In this document: piece after piece, positions 37,132-46,633 of the stretch
Layout: each line of letters begins with the position of its first letter
How positions within the stretch are numbered: the first letter of the stretch is position 1
NCBI RefSeq assembly: GCF_003576595.1
Contig: NZ_NQOU01000004.1
Location: 292,993-356,992, forward strand
Direction: 5' to 3'
DNA: 64,000 nt
From: Neopusillimonas maritima
Lineage (GTDB): Bacteria > Pseudomonadota > Gammaproteobacteria > Burkholderiales > Burkholderiaceae_B
Translations under genes and position numbers: made by a program
Notes under the pieces: model-generated
Seen by the model: only the letters and a program-made list of their open reading frames with translations
What the model was told of the DNA's origin: nothing
Databases searched by the model: none

Positions 37132-38517
37132 ATGACAGCGCGCGCTTACGACCCCATTATTGCCATTGCCACCGCCCCCGGAAGAGGGGGCATTGGCGTC
37201 ATTCGTATTTCCGGACGCGATCTGGCCGCTTTGGGCGAACGCCTGTTCACCACGTCGTTGAAACCACGTCATGCGCATTATCTGGGCTTCAACGACGAAA
37301 ACGGCACTGCCATCGACAAAGGCATTGCGCTGTTCTTCCCCGGCCCACACTCCTACACCGGAGAAGATGTGCTGGAACTGCAAGGCCACGGCGGCCCAGC
37401 CGTTTTGCGGCGATTGCTAACGCATTGCCTGGAAACCGGCAAAGACATGGGCCTGCGCCTGGCCGAGCCGGGCGAATTCACCCAACGCGCCTTTTTGAAT
37501 AGCCGCATGGACCTGGCCCAGGCCGAAGCCGTGGCCGACTTAATCGAAGCCTCGTCCGACGCGGCCGCGCGCAGCGCCATGGCCTCGTTAAGCGGCGCGT
37601 TTTCGCAGCAGGTTCATGCACTGGACGACCAGGTGGTGCATTTGCGCATGCTGGTGGAAGCCACGCTGGACTTCCCGGAAGAGGAAATCGACTTCCTGGA
37701 AAAATACCAGGCACGTGAAACACTGGCTTCGCTGCAACAGGATTTAGACAAGATTCTGGCCCAGGCGCAACAAGGGCAAATTCTGCGCGAAGGCCTGCAT
37801 GTGGTGCTGGCAGGTCAACCCAATGTGGGCAAATCCAGCTTGCTGAACGCCCTGGCTGGCGATGAAGTGGCCATTGTGACCCCCATTGCCGGCACCACCC
37901 GCGACCGCGTCATTCAACAAATTCACATTGAAGGCGTGCCGCTGCATATTATCGACACCGCAGGTTTGCGGGAAACCGAAGATACCGTTGAAAGCATCGG
38001 CATTGCCCGCAGCTGGGCGGAAATCGAAAAGGCCAATGTGGTCTTGCACCTGCAAGACATTCGCGCCCAGAACGACAAACTGGACTCGGCCATTGCCGAA
38101 CGGTTGCCCAAACACATTCCGGTGTTGAAGGTGTTTAACAAACTGGATTTGGCGCAAGGGGAACTGGAACAGACGGCATCAGCACCCGAGCAAACCGAAT
38201 CGCAAAACGTGTTGTTCATTTCGGCCAAAACCGGGGAAGGACTGGATGCACTGCGCACCCGGCTGCTGGATATTGCCGGCTGGAGCCCGGCAACGGAATC
38301 CCCCTGGCTGGCACGGGAGCGCCACGTTCGGGCATTGGAAGAAGCCGCCATACACCTGCAACAAGCGGCCGACCACGCCGCCCATAACGATCAGGTGCTG
38401 GATTTATTCGCCGAAGAATTGCGGCTGGCCCATGAGGCGCTGTGCAGCATTACAGGCCAATTTACCAGCGACGATTTGCTGGGCGAGATTTTTTCCAGTT
38501 TTTGCATTGGGAAGTGA
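37132..38517 (+). CDS. mnmE: tRNA uridine-5-carboxymethylaminomethyl modification GTPase MnmE
   Basis: The 461-residue protein has the N-terminal folate-binding domain ([20 protein letters not shown]), the G domain with [14 protein letters not shown] (about 224-237), TTRD (about 259-262), DTAGLRET (about 281-288) and NKLD, and the C-terminal tail FCIGK that carries the functional cysteine. With MnmG it modifies wobble uridines in tRNA. Its partner gene mnmG lies almost 20 kb away here, separated by accessory genes. Confidence 0.97.
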   Translation: MTARAYDPIIAIATAPGRGGIGVIRISGRDLAALGERLFTTSLKPRHAHYLGFNDENGTAIDKGIALFFPGPHSYTGEDVLELQGHGGPAVLRRLLTHCLETGKDMGLRLAEPGEFTQRAFLNSRMDLAQAEAVADLIEASSDAAARSAMASLSGAFSQQVHALDDQVVHLRMLVEATLDFPEEEIDFLEKYQARETLASLQQDLDKILAQAQQGQILREGLHVVLAGQPNVGKSSLLNALAGDEVAIVTPIAGTTRDRVIQQIHIEGVPLHIIDTAGLRETEDTVESIGIARSWAEIEKANVVLHLQDIRAQNDKLDSAIAERLPKHIPVLKVFNKLDLAQGELEQTASAPEQTESQNVLFISAKTGEGLDALRTRLLDIAGWSPATESPWLARERHVRALEEAAIHLQQAADHAAHNDQVLDLFAEELRLAHEALCSITGQFTSDDLLGEIFSSFCIGK

Positions 38518-38561
38518 AACGTCACTGTACCTTGCGGCTGATCTACTAGGAAGGCGTGTCT

Positions 38562-38891
38562 TCAGGCTTGCTTCAGAGGTAGCGTGTGAGGCTTGACGCG
38601 TCTCACGTTCTTAGCTTCTTGCTCATAGGCACGATGACGCACATCCCACAACTCAACCGCGTGCTGAATATTCAGCCAAAATTCGGGTGTATTCCCCAAA
38701 GCCGCTGCGAGTTTTATTGCCATGGGTGCAGTCAACGTGCCTTTGTCATGCACAATTCGGCTGAGTGTATTTCTATGTACACCCATTGCTCCGGCAAGTT
38801 CACTGATTTCAATGTTCATAGGTTCCAGAAACTCCGTGAGCAGCATTTGGCCCACGGTCACTGGGCGACGTTTTGTATTTCTCATAACCAT
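38562..38891 (-). CDS. higA: HigA-type antitoxin (second module)
   Basis: The 109-residue Xre-family protein has LLTEFLEPMNIEISELAGAM and GVHRNTLSRIVHDKGTLTAP, the HigA/VapI helix-turn-helix with its characteristic N-terminal lead. A start two codons downstream (MRNTKR) is possible. It follows the toxin gene by 8 bases on the same strand. Its sequence is clearly different from the antitoxin at 2325-2624. Confidence 0.88.
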   Translation of the reverse strand: MVMRNTKRRPVTVGQMLLTEFLEPMNIEISELAGAMGVHRNTLSRIVHDKGTLTAPMAIKLAAALGNTPEFWLNIQHAVELWDVRHRAYEQEAKNVRRVKPHTLPLKQA

Positions 38892-38899
38892 ATCCTCTT

Positions 38900-39193
38900 C
38901 TAGCCCTTGTAAACATGTGGGTCTAGATATGTATCTTGGGCGGTGCCATCTTCCCAGCGAAAAATCAGACGATACTGCTTGTTAACCCGAATGGAACACC
39001 ATCCAGAAAGGTTTCCCTGCAAATGTTCAAAACGGTTACCAGGCGGAATCCTCAAGTCTGACTCCTGCGTCGCGGCATCCAGAATCTGAATCTTTCTGAA
39101 CAGAGCGCCTTCAATAGTGCTGGGTATTTTCTTGTGGCTTTGGTCTTCGTCGTAGAAAGCCTCCAGCCATATATCCCTGAATTCAACCGCCAT
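38900..39193 (-). CDS. higB: HigB-type toxin (second module)
   Basis: The 97-residue RelE-fold toxin has FRKIQILDAATQESDLRIPP, GNRFEHLQGNLSGWCSIRVN and YRLIFRWEDGTAQDTYLDPH, a standard HigB arrangement with the conserved NKQYRLIFRW strand. It is longer by a few residues than the first HigB in this window. The unit sits between mnmE and an MFS transporter gene, and transcription runs toward mnmE. Confidence 0.88.
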   Translation of the reverse strand: MAVEFRDIWLEAFYDEDQSHKKIPSTIEGALFRKIQILDAATQESDLRIPPGNRFEHLQGNLSGWCSIRVNKQYRLIFRWEDGTAQDTYLDPHVYKG

Positions 39194-39330
39194 AGTTACC
39201 TGATTGCTTTTTAATCATTTTATGCACAATGCTGTTGTGCGTCAAGATCGTTTGAAAGGGGAACGGATACATATCAAAAATAATGTTGCTATAGCTTGGT
39301 CTGATGCCAGATTGGCCCGCGCACGCGCCC

Positions 39331-40566
39331 CTATTCAATAAAGCGCGCCCGGCCCGCCAGCAGCCCCGACCACAGGGCACCCGCGATAAGCAGCATCATG
39401 AACGCCGCCACAGCATTCCAGTCGCCTGTGTATTCATGCAAAATGCCCACGATAAGCGGCGCCACGGCAGCAATCATATAGCCTATCCCCTGTGACATAC
39501 CCGATATCGCCGCCGCCACCTGCGGGTTGGGTGAACGCAGCACCAGCAGCGCCATCGCCACCGCGAACATGCCGCCAAACCCCAGCCCGAATATCCCCGC
39601 CCAAATGTAGACGGCACTGGTCGCCCCGTAGATCAGGCCCAGGAAACCGACCGCCACCAACATCATCAAGACGAAGATCGTGGGCCGCTGGTCGCGCCCG
39701 CGCGTGGCGATCCAGGGCCCGGTAATGGACGTGGAAAGCTGGATGCTCATGAGCGTAGCCAGCACAAAACCCGCATCCAGTGAGCTGAGCCCGCGATCAA
39801 TCAGTATCAGCGGCAGCCAGCCGAAAATGCTATAGGCAATCGCCCCCTGCGTGCCCATGAACAGCGTCACCTGCCATGCCAGCCAATTGCTGCGCAAGCG
39901 GGGCACCGCCGTCGACTGCCGGGCGCTAAAGGCCGACTCGCCGCGCACCTGCGGCACCCAGGCCAGCGCGGCCAGCACAGCCGGAACGGCCCAGAACCCC
40001 AATGCAAGGCGCCAGTCGCCCAGCCATTGTTCCATGGGCACGGTAACCCCCGCCGCCGTCGCTGCGCCCGCCGCCAGGGCGGTGGAATACAGGCCCATCA
40101 TCAGCCCCGCATTCACCGGAAAGTGCCGCTTAATAATGCCCGGCAAAAGCACCATTACCACACTAATGGCCAACCCCAGCAAGAAAGTGCCCACGAACAG
40201 ACCCGGTGACCCCAGGTTGCTGCGCAATACAATGCCACCCGTCAGCAAAACCAGGCTGAACAAAATAAGGCGCTCGGCGGACTGTAGCTTTAGCATACGC
40301 GGCGCAAACGGCGCGAACGCGCCAAAACACAAGACCGGAAGGGTAAGCAACACCCCCAGCGCCGTTGCGGACAAGCCCAGGCTCTTGCCGATAGAATCAA
40401 TAACAGGCCCCACACTGATTAGCCCGGCCCTCAAATTCATCGCCACATACACGATCGTAATTAGCAGCAGCACCTGCGCCAGGCCCTTCTTGCCGCGCTC
40501 GGGCTTGCTCTTTTGCGCCGGACCTTTATTAATAACAGTATTAGCCTCTGACGAATTGTCGGACAT
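39331..40566 (-). CDS. MFS transporter, CynX/NimT-like
   Basis: The 411-residue protein has twelve predicted membrane helices. The first follows a polar N-terminus of about 25 residues (SDNSSEANTVINKGPAQKSK). NLRAGLISVGPVIDSIGKSL is typical of the CynX/NimT subgroup (cyanate or nitroimidazole-type transporters). LLTLPVLCFGAFAPFAPRML and GLAISVVMVLLPGIIKRHFP continue the family pattern. Substrate not deducible from sequence. It appears monocistronic. Confidence 0.85.
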   Translation of the reverse strand: MSDNSSEANTVINKGPAQKSKPERGKKGLAQVLLLITIVYVAMNLRAGLISVGPVIDSIGKSLGLSATALGVLLTLPVLCFGAFAPFAPRMLKLQSAERLILFSLVLLTGGIVLRSNLGSPGLFVGTFLLGLAISVVMVLLPGIIKRHFPVNAGLMMGLYSTALAAGAATAAGVTVPMEQWLGDWRLALGFWAVPAVLAALAWVPQVRGESAFSARQSTAVPRLRSNWLAWQVTLFMGTQGAIAYSIFGWLPLILIDRGLSSLDAGFVLATLMSIQLSTSITGPWIATRGRDQRPTIFVLMMLVAVGFLGLIYGATSAVYIWAGIFGLGFGGMFAVAMALLVLRSPNPQVAAAISGMSQGIGYMIAAVAPLIVGILHEYTGDWNAVAAFMMLLIAGALWSGLLAGRARFIE

Positions 40567-40776
40567 GGCCTATCTCTCTTTCTTCTGCTTTCTCTAACCC
40601 TAAAGTGTGCCACATTCCCACGCATCAGGAGGCGCTCATGGCGCGGCCGGCGCAAGACATTCGGCAGTAATACCTAATCCTCACGGCCGTTGACACACGT
40701 CACCATGGTCACTACCGTATTCAAATCGCTGGTCGAACTGTTCGGCATGGCAGCGTATTTTTAAAGGAGACACGCC

Positions 40777-41214
40777 ATGAAAATGCTTGTTAACGCAACA
40801 CTCGCCGCCATAACCCTGGTTGCCGGGCTTTCTGTTGCCGGCGCCGCCGGCCCGGCCATGGTAACCGTCCAGGAGTCCTCCCTTGGCGCCCACCTGGCCG
40901 ATGGCGAAGGCCGAAGTCTCTATTTATTCAAAGCCGACGAACCGGGAAAAAGCACCTGTTTCGACGCCTGCGCCACCGCATGGCCACCGCTTACCAGCGA
41001 TGGCGAGCCACAGGCCGGTGCGGGTGTTAACGCCGGCGCGCTGGGGTCACTAAAGCGCCCCGATGGTACGATGCAAGTAACCTACAATGGTTGGCCGCTT
41101 TACTATTTCATCAAAGACAAGGCCCCGGGCGATACCATGGGCCAGGATGTCAAAGGCTTTGGTGCCGAATGGTATCTGGTCATGCCCAGCGGCAAGGAAG
41201 TACACAGCAAGTAA
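40777..41214 (+). CDS. secreted COG4315-type repeat protein
   Basis: The 145-residue protein has a signal peptide (LVNATLAAITLVAGLSVAGA). The mature part shows two related units with LADGEGRSLYLFKADEPGKS, then CFDACATAWPPLT and later RPDGTMQVTYNGWPLYYFIKDKAPGD. This is the secreted repeat of unknown function common in Proteobacteria, with a conserved Cys pair in TCFDAC. It may bind an electron carrier or a cofactor, but no role is established. It lies 16 bases upstream of the aldehyde dehydrogenase on the same strand. Confidence 0.85.
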   Translation: MKMLVNATLAAITLVAGLSVAGAAGPAMVTVQESSLGAHLADGEGRSLYLFKADEPGKSTCFDACATAWPPLTSDGEPQAGAGVNAGALGSLKRPDGTMQVTYNGWPLYYFIKDKAPGDTMGQDVKGFGAEWYLVMPSGKEVHSK

Positions 41215-41230
41215 AACGAAAGGAGAGTTC

Positions 41231-42601
41231 ATGCCGGAAATCGTCAATCCTGCAACCGGAAAGATCATCAAGGAACGCGCCTGGGACACTTCCGAAGTGG
41301 TAGAGCGCAAGCTCAACGCCGCGGCCCAAGCCTTCACCCACTGGCGTGAACTCAGTTTTGAACAACGCGGCGCGCACCTGAAAGCCGTGGCCAGGCAATT
41401 GCGCGAAGACAAAGTCCTTCATTCATCGCTCATGACCGAAGAAATGGGCAAACCCGTGAAAGAGGCCGATGGAGAAGTGGAAAAAACGGCCTGGGCTGCG
41501 GAGCACTATGCCGAACACGCGCAAACCTATCTGGCCCCCCAAACCATCGAGTCCGACGCCACGCGCAGCTGGGTACAGTATCTGCCGCTGGGTACCGTGC
41601 TGGGCATTCTGCCGTGGAATTCCCCTTACTGGCTGGCCGCACGCGTTTTCGCGCCGGCCCTCATGGCCGGCAATACCGTCATTATCAAACACGACTCACA
41701 TGTGCCGGGCTGTGCCGACGCCATTGAAGAAGCGTTTCGCAAGGCGGGCGTTCCGGAGGGTGTATTGCAAACCCTGGTCGTCGACAACGACACGGCCGGC
41801 GCACTGATTCGCGACCCCAGAACTGCCGCGGTCTCGTTTACGGGGTCTACCGGCGGAGGCAAGCAGGTTGCCGCCCTGGCCGCAGGCGAAATTAAACCGG
41901 CGGTGCTGGAACTGGGCGGCTCCGACCCGGCCGTGATCCTGGCCGACGCCGATCTCGATCAAGCCGTAGACACGGTTGCCTTGTCACGCTTTATTTGTGC
42001 GGGCCAGTCGTGTATTGCCGCCAAACGCATTTTGGTGGAAGAGTCGGTTTACCCTGAAGTCGTGGAAAAATTTCGCAAGCGACTTGAAGGTATGAAAGTA
42101 GGTGATCCCACCCAACCCGACACCGATATCGGCCCCATGGCGCGGGCCGATTTGCGCGATCAGCTGCACCGTCAGGTTGAAGACTCCATCAAGGCGGGCG
42201 CACGTTGCCTGCTGGGTGGCGAAATACCAAACAAGCCGGGTAGCTTTTATCCCGTTACGCTGTTAACCGACGTACCGCGCGATGCGGCGGCTTTTACCGA
42301 AGAAACCTTCGGCCCGGTTGCGGCATTAACGCCGGTTAAAGACGCTGACGACGCCATAGCAGTGGCCAACGCCACGCAATATGGCTTGGCGGCCGCCGTC
42401 TGGACGACGGCAGAGCGGGGCGAGGCACTGGCCCCACGATTCGAAGCCGGCCAGGTCGCCATTAACGGAATTGTAAAAACCGATCCGCGACTGCCCTCCG
42501 GCGGTATCAAGAAGTCGGGCTATGGCCGCGAATTGGGTATGCTGGGCATTCACGAATTCGTGAACGCCCAGCAGGTATGGTTAGGCCCGAAACGCGGCTA
42601 A
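41231..42601 (+). CDS. NAD(P)-dependent aldehyde dehydrogenase (succinate/aspartate-semialdehyde type)
   Basis: The start is the ATG at 41231, after AAAGGAGAG; the open frame extends upstream to 41087 but overlaps the preceding gene. The 456-residue enzyme has LGILPWNSPYW (Asn130), ELGGSDPAVIL with general base Glu227, and AGQSCIAAKR with catalytic Cys261. The LPWNSPYWLAARVFAPALMAG pattern is that of succinate-semialdehyde dehydrogenases. Its neighbours DoeA and the EctB/DoeD-type transaminase suggest it may be DoeC, which oxidises aspartate semialdehyde in ectoine breakdown. It converges with the doeA-like gene with a 4-base overlap, so it is not in the same transcript. Confidence 0.88.
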   Translation: MPEIVNPATGKIIKERAWDTSEVVERKLNAAAQAFTHWRELSFEQRGAHLKAVARQLREDKVLHSSLMTEEMGKPVKEADGEVEKTAWAAEHYAEHAQTYLAPQTIESDATRSWVQYLPLGTVLGILPWNSPYWLAARVFAPALMAGNTVIIKHDSHVPGCADAIEEAFRKAGVPEGVLQTLVVDNDTAGALIRDPRTAAVSFTGSTGGGKQVAALAAGEIKPAVLELGGSDPAVILADADLDQAVDTVALSRFICAGQSCIAAKRILVEESVYPEVVEKFRKRLEGMKVGDPTQPDTDIGPMARADLRDQLHRQVEDSIKAGARCLLGGEIPNKPGSFYPVTLLTDVPRDAAAFTEETFGPVAALTPVKDADDAIAVANATQYGLAAAVWTTAERGEALAPRFEAGQVAINGIVKTDPRLPSGGIKKSGYGRELGMLGIHEFVNAQQVWLGPKRG

Positions 42602-43764
42602 TTCGGCTTCACCACAAAATCGCGGTCAAGATCGAAAAAGGACTCACACCCTTTTTCGGTCACGCGAATGGTGTCGGAAATGCCACAGGTTTTATCGCCG
42701 TCAACACCGTACATCCAGGGAATGATATGAATGGTCATGCCGGGCTTAAGCACCTCTTGCGAACCTTGCTTCAAACTTAGCATGTAGCCTTCATCCCACG
42801 ACGGGGCAAAAGCAATACCAATGGAATAACCGGCGCGTGTCACCAGCTGGGCACCCACATCGTTGTCGGAAATAATGTTACGCACCAACTTGTCTACATC
42901 AGACACGGTCACGCCGGGGCGAATGAGGTGTTCAACTTCAATCAGCGCAGTTTTCATGCGCTCTTGGGCTTTGTACATGGAATGGCTTAGCTCACCCAGC
43001 ACCACGGTACGCATCATGGCCGTATGGTAGCGGCGATAACAACCCGCCATTTCCAGAAATACATGTTCATTAGCCTGTACCGTGCGCCCTTCCCAGGTAG
43101 CATGGCCAATCATGGTGCGCGGACCCGACGTAACGTAGGGCAGTACCGCCGGGTACTCACCCCCAGCGCTGAACATGGCGGAGCAGGCTGCGGCGGCGAT
43201 TTCATTTTCCGTTGCCCCTTCGGCCACGGCTTCGTATGCCGCCTTCATCCCCGCTTCGGTGGCCTTCGCGGCTTTTTTCATGACCTCGATTTCGTCGTCT
43301 GACTTGCAGATACGGCCTTCTTCCACAATGCCGAAACAGTCTTGCAAGTTACCGTTGGAAAACATGGTGTGCAAACGGTCTTGCTGATAGGCCGGAAAGA
43401 AATAACTATTACGCTCATGGCCCACATTCTTGCCGATCAGACCCATTTCCCGAATCACGTCGTACAACATCTGTATGGCGTCGCCGGTGTCACTGTAATA
43501 GCGGGCGTCTTCGACCCAGGTACGGTACTCGATGTTGGAGGTTTCCAAATGACGCGTAATCGAAACCGGCTCGCGGTCGATCGGCACCAACAGCGCCTGG
43601 AAAAATGAATAACCGGTGGTTTGATGGCCGGTTAAATAAGCCAGGTTTTCCGGGTCGGAGATAATCACTGCGTCCAGCAAGCGCTCTTGCATTCGCTGGC
43701 GCAGTTCAGTCAGGCGACGTTCATATTCTTTCAGGGAAAAGGTTAGCCCGTCGTGATCCCTCAT
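42598..43764 (-). CDS. doeA: ectoine hydrolase-like M24 family protein (DoeA/EutD)
   Basis: The 388-residue protein has the creatinase N-terminal domain (about 1-150) and the M24 pita-bread fold (about 160-380). Where aminopeptidases and prolidases bind metal with two Asp, this protein reads NEHVFLEMAGCYRRYHTAMM, so both Asp positions are replaced, as in creatinase-type and ectoine hydrolases. GHATWEGR and HIIPWMYG resemble DoeA. It would open the ectoine ring to N-acetyl-diaminobutyrate. Its start overlaps the end of the transaminase gene by 4 bases (ATGA), so the two are coupled. The deacetylase DoeB is absent from the window. Confidence 0.82.
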   Translation of the reverse strand: MRDHDGLTFSLKEYERRLTELRQRMQERLLDAVIISDPENLAYLTGHQTTGYSFFQALLVPIDREPVSITRHLETSNIEYRTWVEDARYYSDTGDAIQMLYDVIREMGLIGKNVGHERNSYFFPAYQQDRLHTMFSNGNLQDCFGIVEEGRICKSDDEIEVMKKAAKATEAGMKAAYEAVAEGATENEIAAAACSAMFSAGGEYPAVLPYVTSGPRTMIGHATWEGRTVQANEHVFLEMAGCYRRYHTAMMRTVVLGELSHSMYKAQERMKTALIEVEHLIRPGVTVSDVDKLVRNIISDNDVGAQLVTRAGYSIGIAFAPSWDEGYMLSLKQGSQEVLKPGMTIHIIPWMYGVDGDKTCGISDTIRVTEKGCESFFDLDRDFVVKPN

Positions 43765-45011
43765 TGCGTCACCCCTTCATTTACTGCCGCCTCCAACAGA
43801 TCCAGCCCGCGCTCGAGCGTTTCTTGCTCGATGGTTAGGGGCGGGCACGCCTTGATGACGCGGCCATCGGTGCCGCACGCACCTACAATAACGCGCTGTT
43901 TCGCAGCCGCCGCCATGATTTTTTTCGCGATGGCAGGGCTGTGTGTATCGAGGCCTTGCATCATGCCGCGGCCACGCACTTCGAAATTCAGTTTCTTATG
44001 GTTCGCAACAATATTGTTCAGGCGCTCTTCCATATAACGACCTTTTTCCTGCACCGATTTCAGAAAGTCGTCGTTTTCATAATAGGCCAGCGCCTCACTG
44101 CCGGCCACGAACGACAGGTTCTGCCCACGGAAGGTGCCGGTGTGATCGCCCGGCGACCACTGATCAAGCTCAGGACGAATCAGGAGCAAGCCCATGGGCG
44201 TGCCGAAACCACCTATGCCCTTGGCCAGACACACCAGGTCGGGATCCAGGCCCATGTCTTCCCAGCTGAAAAAGTGCCCGGTGCGACCATTACCCAATTG
44301 AATGTCGTCAATGATGAACAGCGCGCCGTATTCCTTGGCCAAGGCCTGCAGCGCCTGCAACCACTCTTTGCCGGCAACGTTCACGCCACCTTCGGCCTGA
44401 ACGGTTTCAACCAGAAAAGCGGCCGGCGCCTCAACGCCACTGGAAGAGTCGGCCAGGGTTTGGCGAATCATGTCCAGGGAACCCACGCCCGTGCCGGCAT
44501 ACCCTTCGAAAGGCAGGCGCAGCACATCATTTAATGCAACGCCGCTGACGTTACGGTAATGCGCGTTACCGGTCACGGCCAGGGCGCCCAGCGTCATCCC
44601 GTGAAAGCCGTTTGTGAACGCCGCGACAGTTGAACGGCCGGTGACCTTGCGCGCAAGTTTCAGAGCGGCTTCAACCACATTGGTGCCGGTAGGGCCGGTG
44701 AACTGAAGTTTGTATTCCAGGTTGCGTGGTTTAAGAATGATGTCTTCGAAACGTTCAATAAAAGTACGTTTCGCAGTGGTGTGCAAGTCAAGGCTATGGG
44801 TGACGCCGTCGGCCTGCATGTAATCGATAATCGCCTGGCGTTGGCGTTCATTATTGTGGCCATAATTCAGCACACCCGCGCCGGCGAAAAAATCGATAAA
44901 TTCAACACCGTTTTCATCCCATTGGCGCGCATTCGATGCTTTGTCGAATACGGCCGGATAGGCACGGCAGTAGGCTCGGACATTGGATTCGAGGCGTTCA
45001 AATACGTTCAT
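43761..45011 (-). CDS. diaminobutyrate--2-oxoglutarate transaminase-like (EctB/DoeD type)
   Basis: The 416-residue class III aminotransferase has NARQWDENGVEFIDFFAGAG, GPTGTNVVEAALKLARKVTG (about 106-125), the cofactor Asp in LFIIDDIQLGNGRTG (about 231-245) and Lys264 in CLAKGIGGFG for pyridoxal phosphate. The sequence is that of EctB, which makes diaminobutyrate. In the context of DoeA it more likely works in reverse as DoeD, giving aspartate semialdehyde. No ectA or ectC is present here, which favours breakdown over synthesis. It opens the two-gene transcript. Confidence 0.85.
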   Translation of the reverse strand: MNVFERLESNVRAYCRAYPAVFDKASNARQWDENGVEFIDFFAGAGVLNYGHNNERQRQAIIDYMQADGVTHSLDLHTTAKRTFIERFEDIILKPRNLEYKLQFTGPTGTNVVEAALKLARKVTGRSTVAAFTNGFHGMTLGALAVTGNAHYRNVSGVALNDVLRLPFEGYAGTGVGSLDMIRQTLADSSSGVEAPAAFLVETVQAEGGVNVAGKEWLQALQALAKEYGALFIIDDIQLGNGRTGHFFSWEDMGLDPDLVCLAKGIGGFGTPMGLLLIRPELDQWSPGDHTGTFRGQNLSFVAGSEALAYYENDDFLKSVQEKGRYMEERLNNIVANHKKLNFEVRGRGMMQGLDTHSPAIAKKIMAAAAKQRVIVGACGTDGRVIKACPPLTIEQETLERGLDLLEAAVNEGVTQ

Positions 45012-45126
45012 TGAAACTCTCCTTTTTGTTCAAGTGAGTTACTGCTTTCCAATGACGATGGTACCGCAATCCTATTGTGTCATTCTGTTACTTAAGCCTG
45101 TTAGGCCCGCATTACGCCGAATAACA

Positions 45127-45153
45127 CGAAGGCGCGAGTGGTTCGCGCCTTCG
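45127..45153. terminator. strong hairpin between transaminase and VOC genes
   Basis: CGAAGGCGCGA (45127-45137) pairs perfectly with TCGCGCCTTCG (45143-45153) around GTGGT. It has only a weak U-tract on either side but separates two same-strand transcripts, so it probably ends the upstream FAH-VOC unit. Confidence 0.6.
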
Positions 45154-45179
45154 TTACAACATTGATGCTGCTGACGTTT

Positions 45180-45740
45180 TCAAGGCTTTAAAGCGCGTTT
45201 CTCGGCGATCCTTTTTCGCGTGGATTCAATCCATTGCGCACGCGTTTGAAACCCCGGCCGATTACGCGCCATTTTCTCGGTGCGCGCAATAATTTCTTCG
45301 TCGCTTGTATCCAGATCTAACGGTTCTTTGCAAGGCTGCGCCGAATAGAAAGGGCTATCGACATACACTTCAATTGGGTTGCTTTCCGGGTCTTTGAAGT
45401 AAATAGACCACGCGTTGCCGTGATCGACCTGACCGATATTCTGAATACCCGCCTTTTGAGCAAAGTGATAGTAGGCACGCAAGTCGGCAAGTGATTTCAC
45501 CAGAAAAGACAACTGGTTCACCGGGTTGAACGGCAGGTTATCGGGCTTGCCGTCGAACAACACGATCTGGTGATGAATTTCCGGATCTTGCGATAAGAAA
45601 TAGAGGCGGTGCCCGGTTGATGCCACCCCTTCATCAATAATAACCAGACCCAGCTTATTGCAGTAAAAATCCACCATTAAGTCGAGATCGACACAATGGA
45701 TGCCTGCGTGGGTAAAGTGCAGAATGGGGGAATGATTCAT
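45180..45740 (-). CDS. VOC superfamily protein (extradiol dioxygenase/glyoxalase-like)
   Basis: The 186-residue protein has HFTHAGIHCVDLDLMVDFYC at the N-terminus and NAWSIYFKDPESNPIEVYVD (about 120-139), with His in the first strand and Glu at the last position as metal ligands. The remaining His is in HHQIVLFDG. Single-domain VOC proteins include dioxygenases, isomerases and resistance proteins. It follows the FAH-family gene by 38 bases on the same strand, and the pair may act in ring-cleavage product metabolism. The C-terminal 40 residues are a charged helical tail. Confidence 0.82.
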   Translation of the reverse strand: MNHSPILHFTHAGIHCVDLDLMVDFYCNKLGLVIIDEGVASTGHRLYFLSQDPEIHHQIVLFDGKPDNLPFNPVNQLSFLVKSLADLRAYYHFAQKAGIQNIGQVDHGNAWSIYFKDPESNPIEVYVDSPFYSAQPCKEPLDLDTSDEEIIARTEKMARNRPGFQTRAQWIESTRKRIAEKRALKP

Positions 45741-45778
45741 AACCGCCTCACAGAGAATTGAATATGTTCCGTACGTTC

Positions 45779-46633
45779 TTACGCTTCGTCGGCAACGGTG
45801 TTCGACAAGGTTCCTACTTGTGAGATCACCACTTCAAAGGTGTCGCCGGGTTTCAGGAACACAGGGGGCTTGCGTTTAAAGCCCACGCCGCTGGGGGTAC
45901 CAGTGGCCAGAATATCGCCGGGGTTCCAATCGAGCGCTTTGGACACGTATGAGATCAAATAGGGGATATCGAAAGCCAGCTCCGACAACTTGCCTTCCTG
46001 CATGACTTCGCCGTTCAGCACACCTTTAATTTCCATTTTCCGGTAGTCGTCGACCTCGTCGGCGGTGACCATCCATGGCCCCAGGCCGCCTGTTTTACGG
46101 AAGTTCTTGCCCATGCCGTATTGGTGGGTGTGAAATTGCCAATCGCGCAGGCTGCCGTCGTTGAAGCAGGTGTAACCGGCCACATGCGACATGGCATCTT
46201 CCGGCTTAATATTGGCACCGCCTTTACCGATTACAACCGCAAGTTCGGCTTCAAAGTCGAAATCGTGCGATGCAGTGGGGCGAATGAGCGGCGCGTTTGC
46301 AGCTTGCAGAGTATCGGCGAAACGATGAAAAACAACTGGATAATCGCCCACTTTGCGCCCCGCTTCCGCAGCATGCGCCACATAGTTAATGCCAATGCAA
46401 ATAATTTTGCTGGGTTGGGGAATAACCGGCTCCAGCGTGACGGCATCAAGACCAAATTCCGGTGTTTGGTTCGCAACATAGGCTTTTGCTTCTGCTAATG
46501 ATTTCTCGCTGCCGACCAATTCCGCCAAACTACCCACTCCAGCGATTTTGTCTGTTAAATCAACAACTTTGTTATCATTAACAACCGCACCGAAGCCCGG
46601 TTTTCCTGCCTTAACGTAAGAAACATATTTCAT
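45779..46633 (-). CDS. fumarylacetoacetate hydrolase family protein
   Basis: The 284-residue protein has the FAH core: IICIGINYVAHAAE (about 77-90), FDFEAELAVVIGKGG with the metal Glu pair (about 123-137), and GDILATGTPSGVGFKRKPP (about 239-257). These carry the metal ligands of acylpyruvate hydrolases and isomerases. Substrates of this group include acylpyruvates and 2-hydroxyhepta-dienedioates. It is the first gene of the FAH-VOC unit. A regulator of MarR type lies upstream on the same strand beyond a 380-base gap. Confidence 0.88.
   Translation of the reverse strand: MKYVSYVKAGKPGFGAVVNDNKVVDLTDKIAGVGSLAELVGSEKSLAEAKAYVANQTPEFGLDAVTLEPVIPQPSKIICIGINYVAHAAEAGRKVGDYPVVFHRFADTLQAANAPLIRPTASHDFDFEAELAVVIGKGGANIKPEDAMSHVAGYTCFNDGSLRDWQFHTHQYGMGKNFRKTGGLGPWMVTADEVDDYRKMEIKGVLNGEVMQEGKLSELAFDIPYLISYVSKALDWNPGDILATGTPSGVGFKRKPPVFLKPGDTFEVVISQVGTLSNTVADEA

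Noticed and set aside
39851..40597. 248-codon plus-strand frame
   Set aside because: Antisense to the MFS transporter gene.
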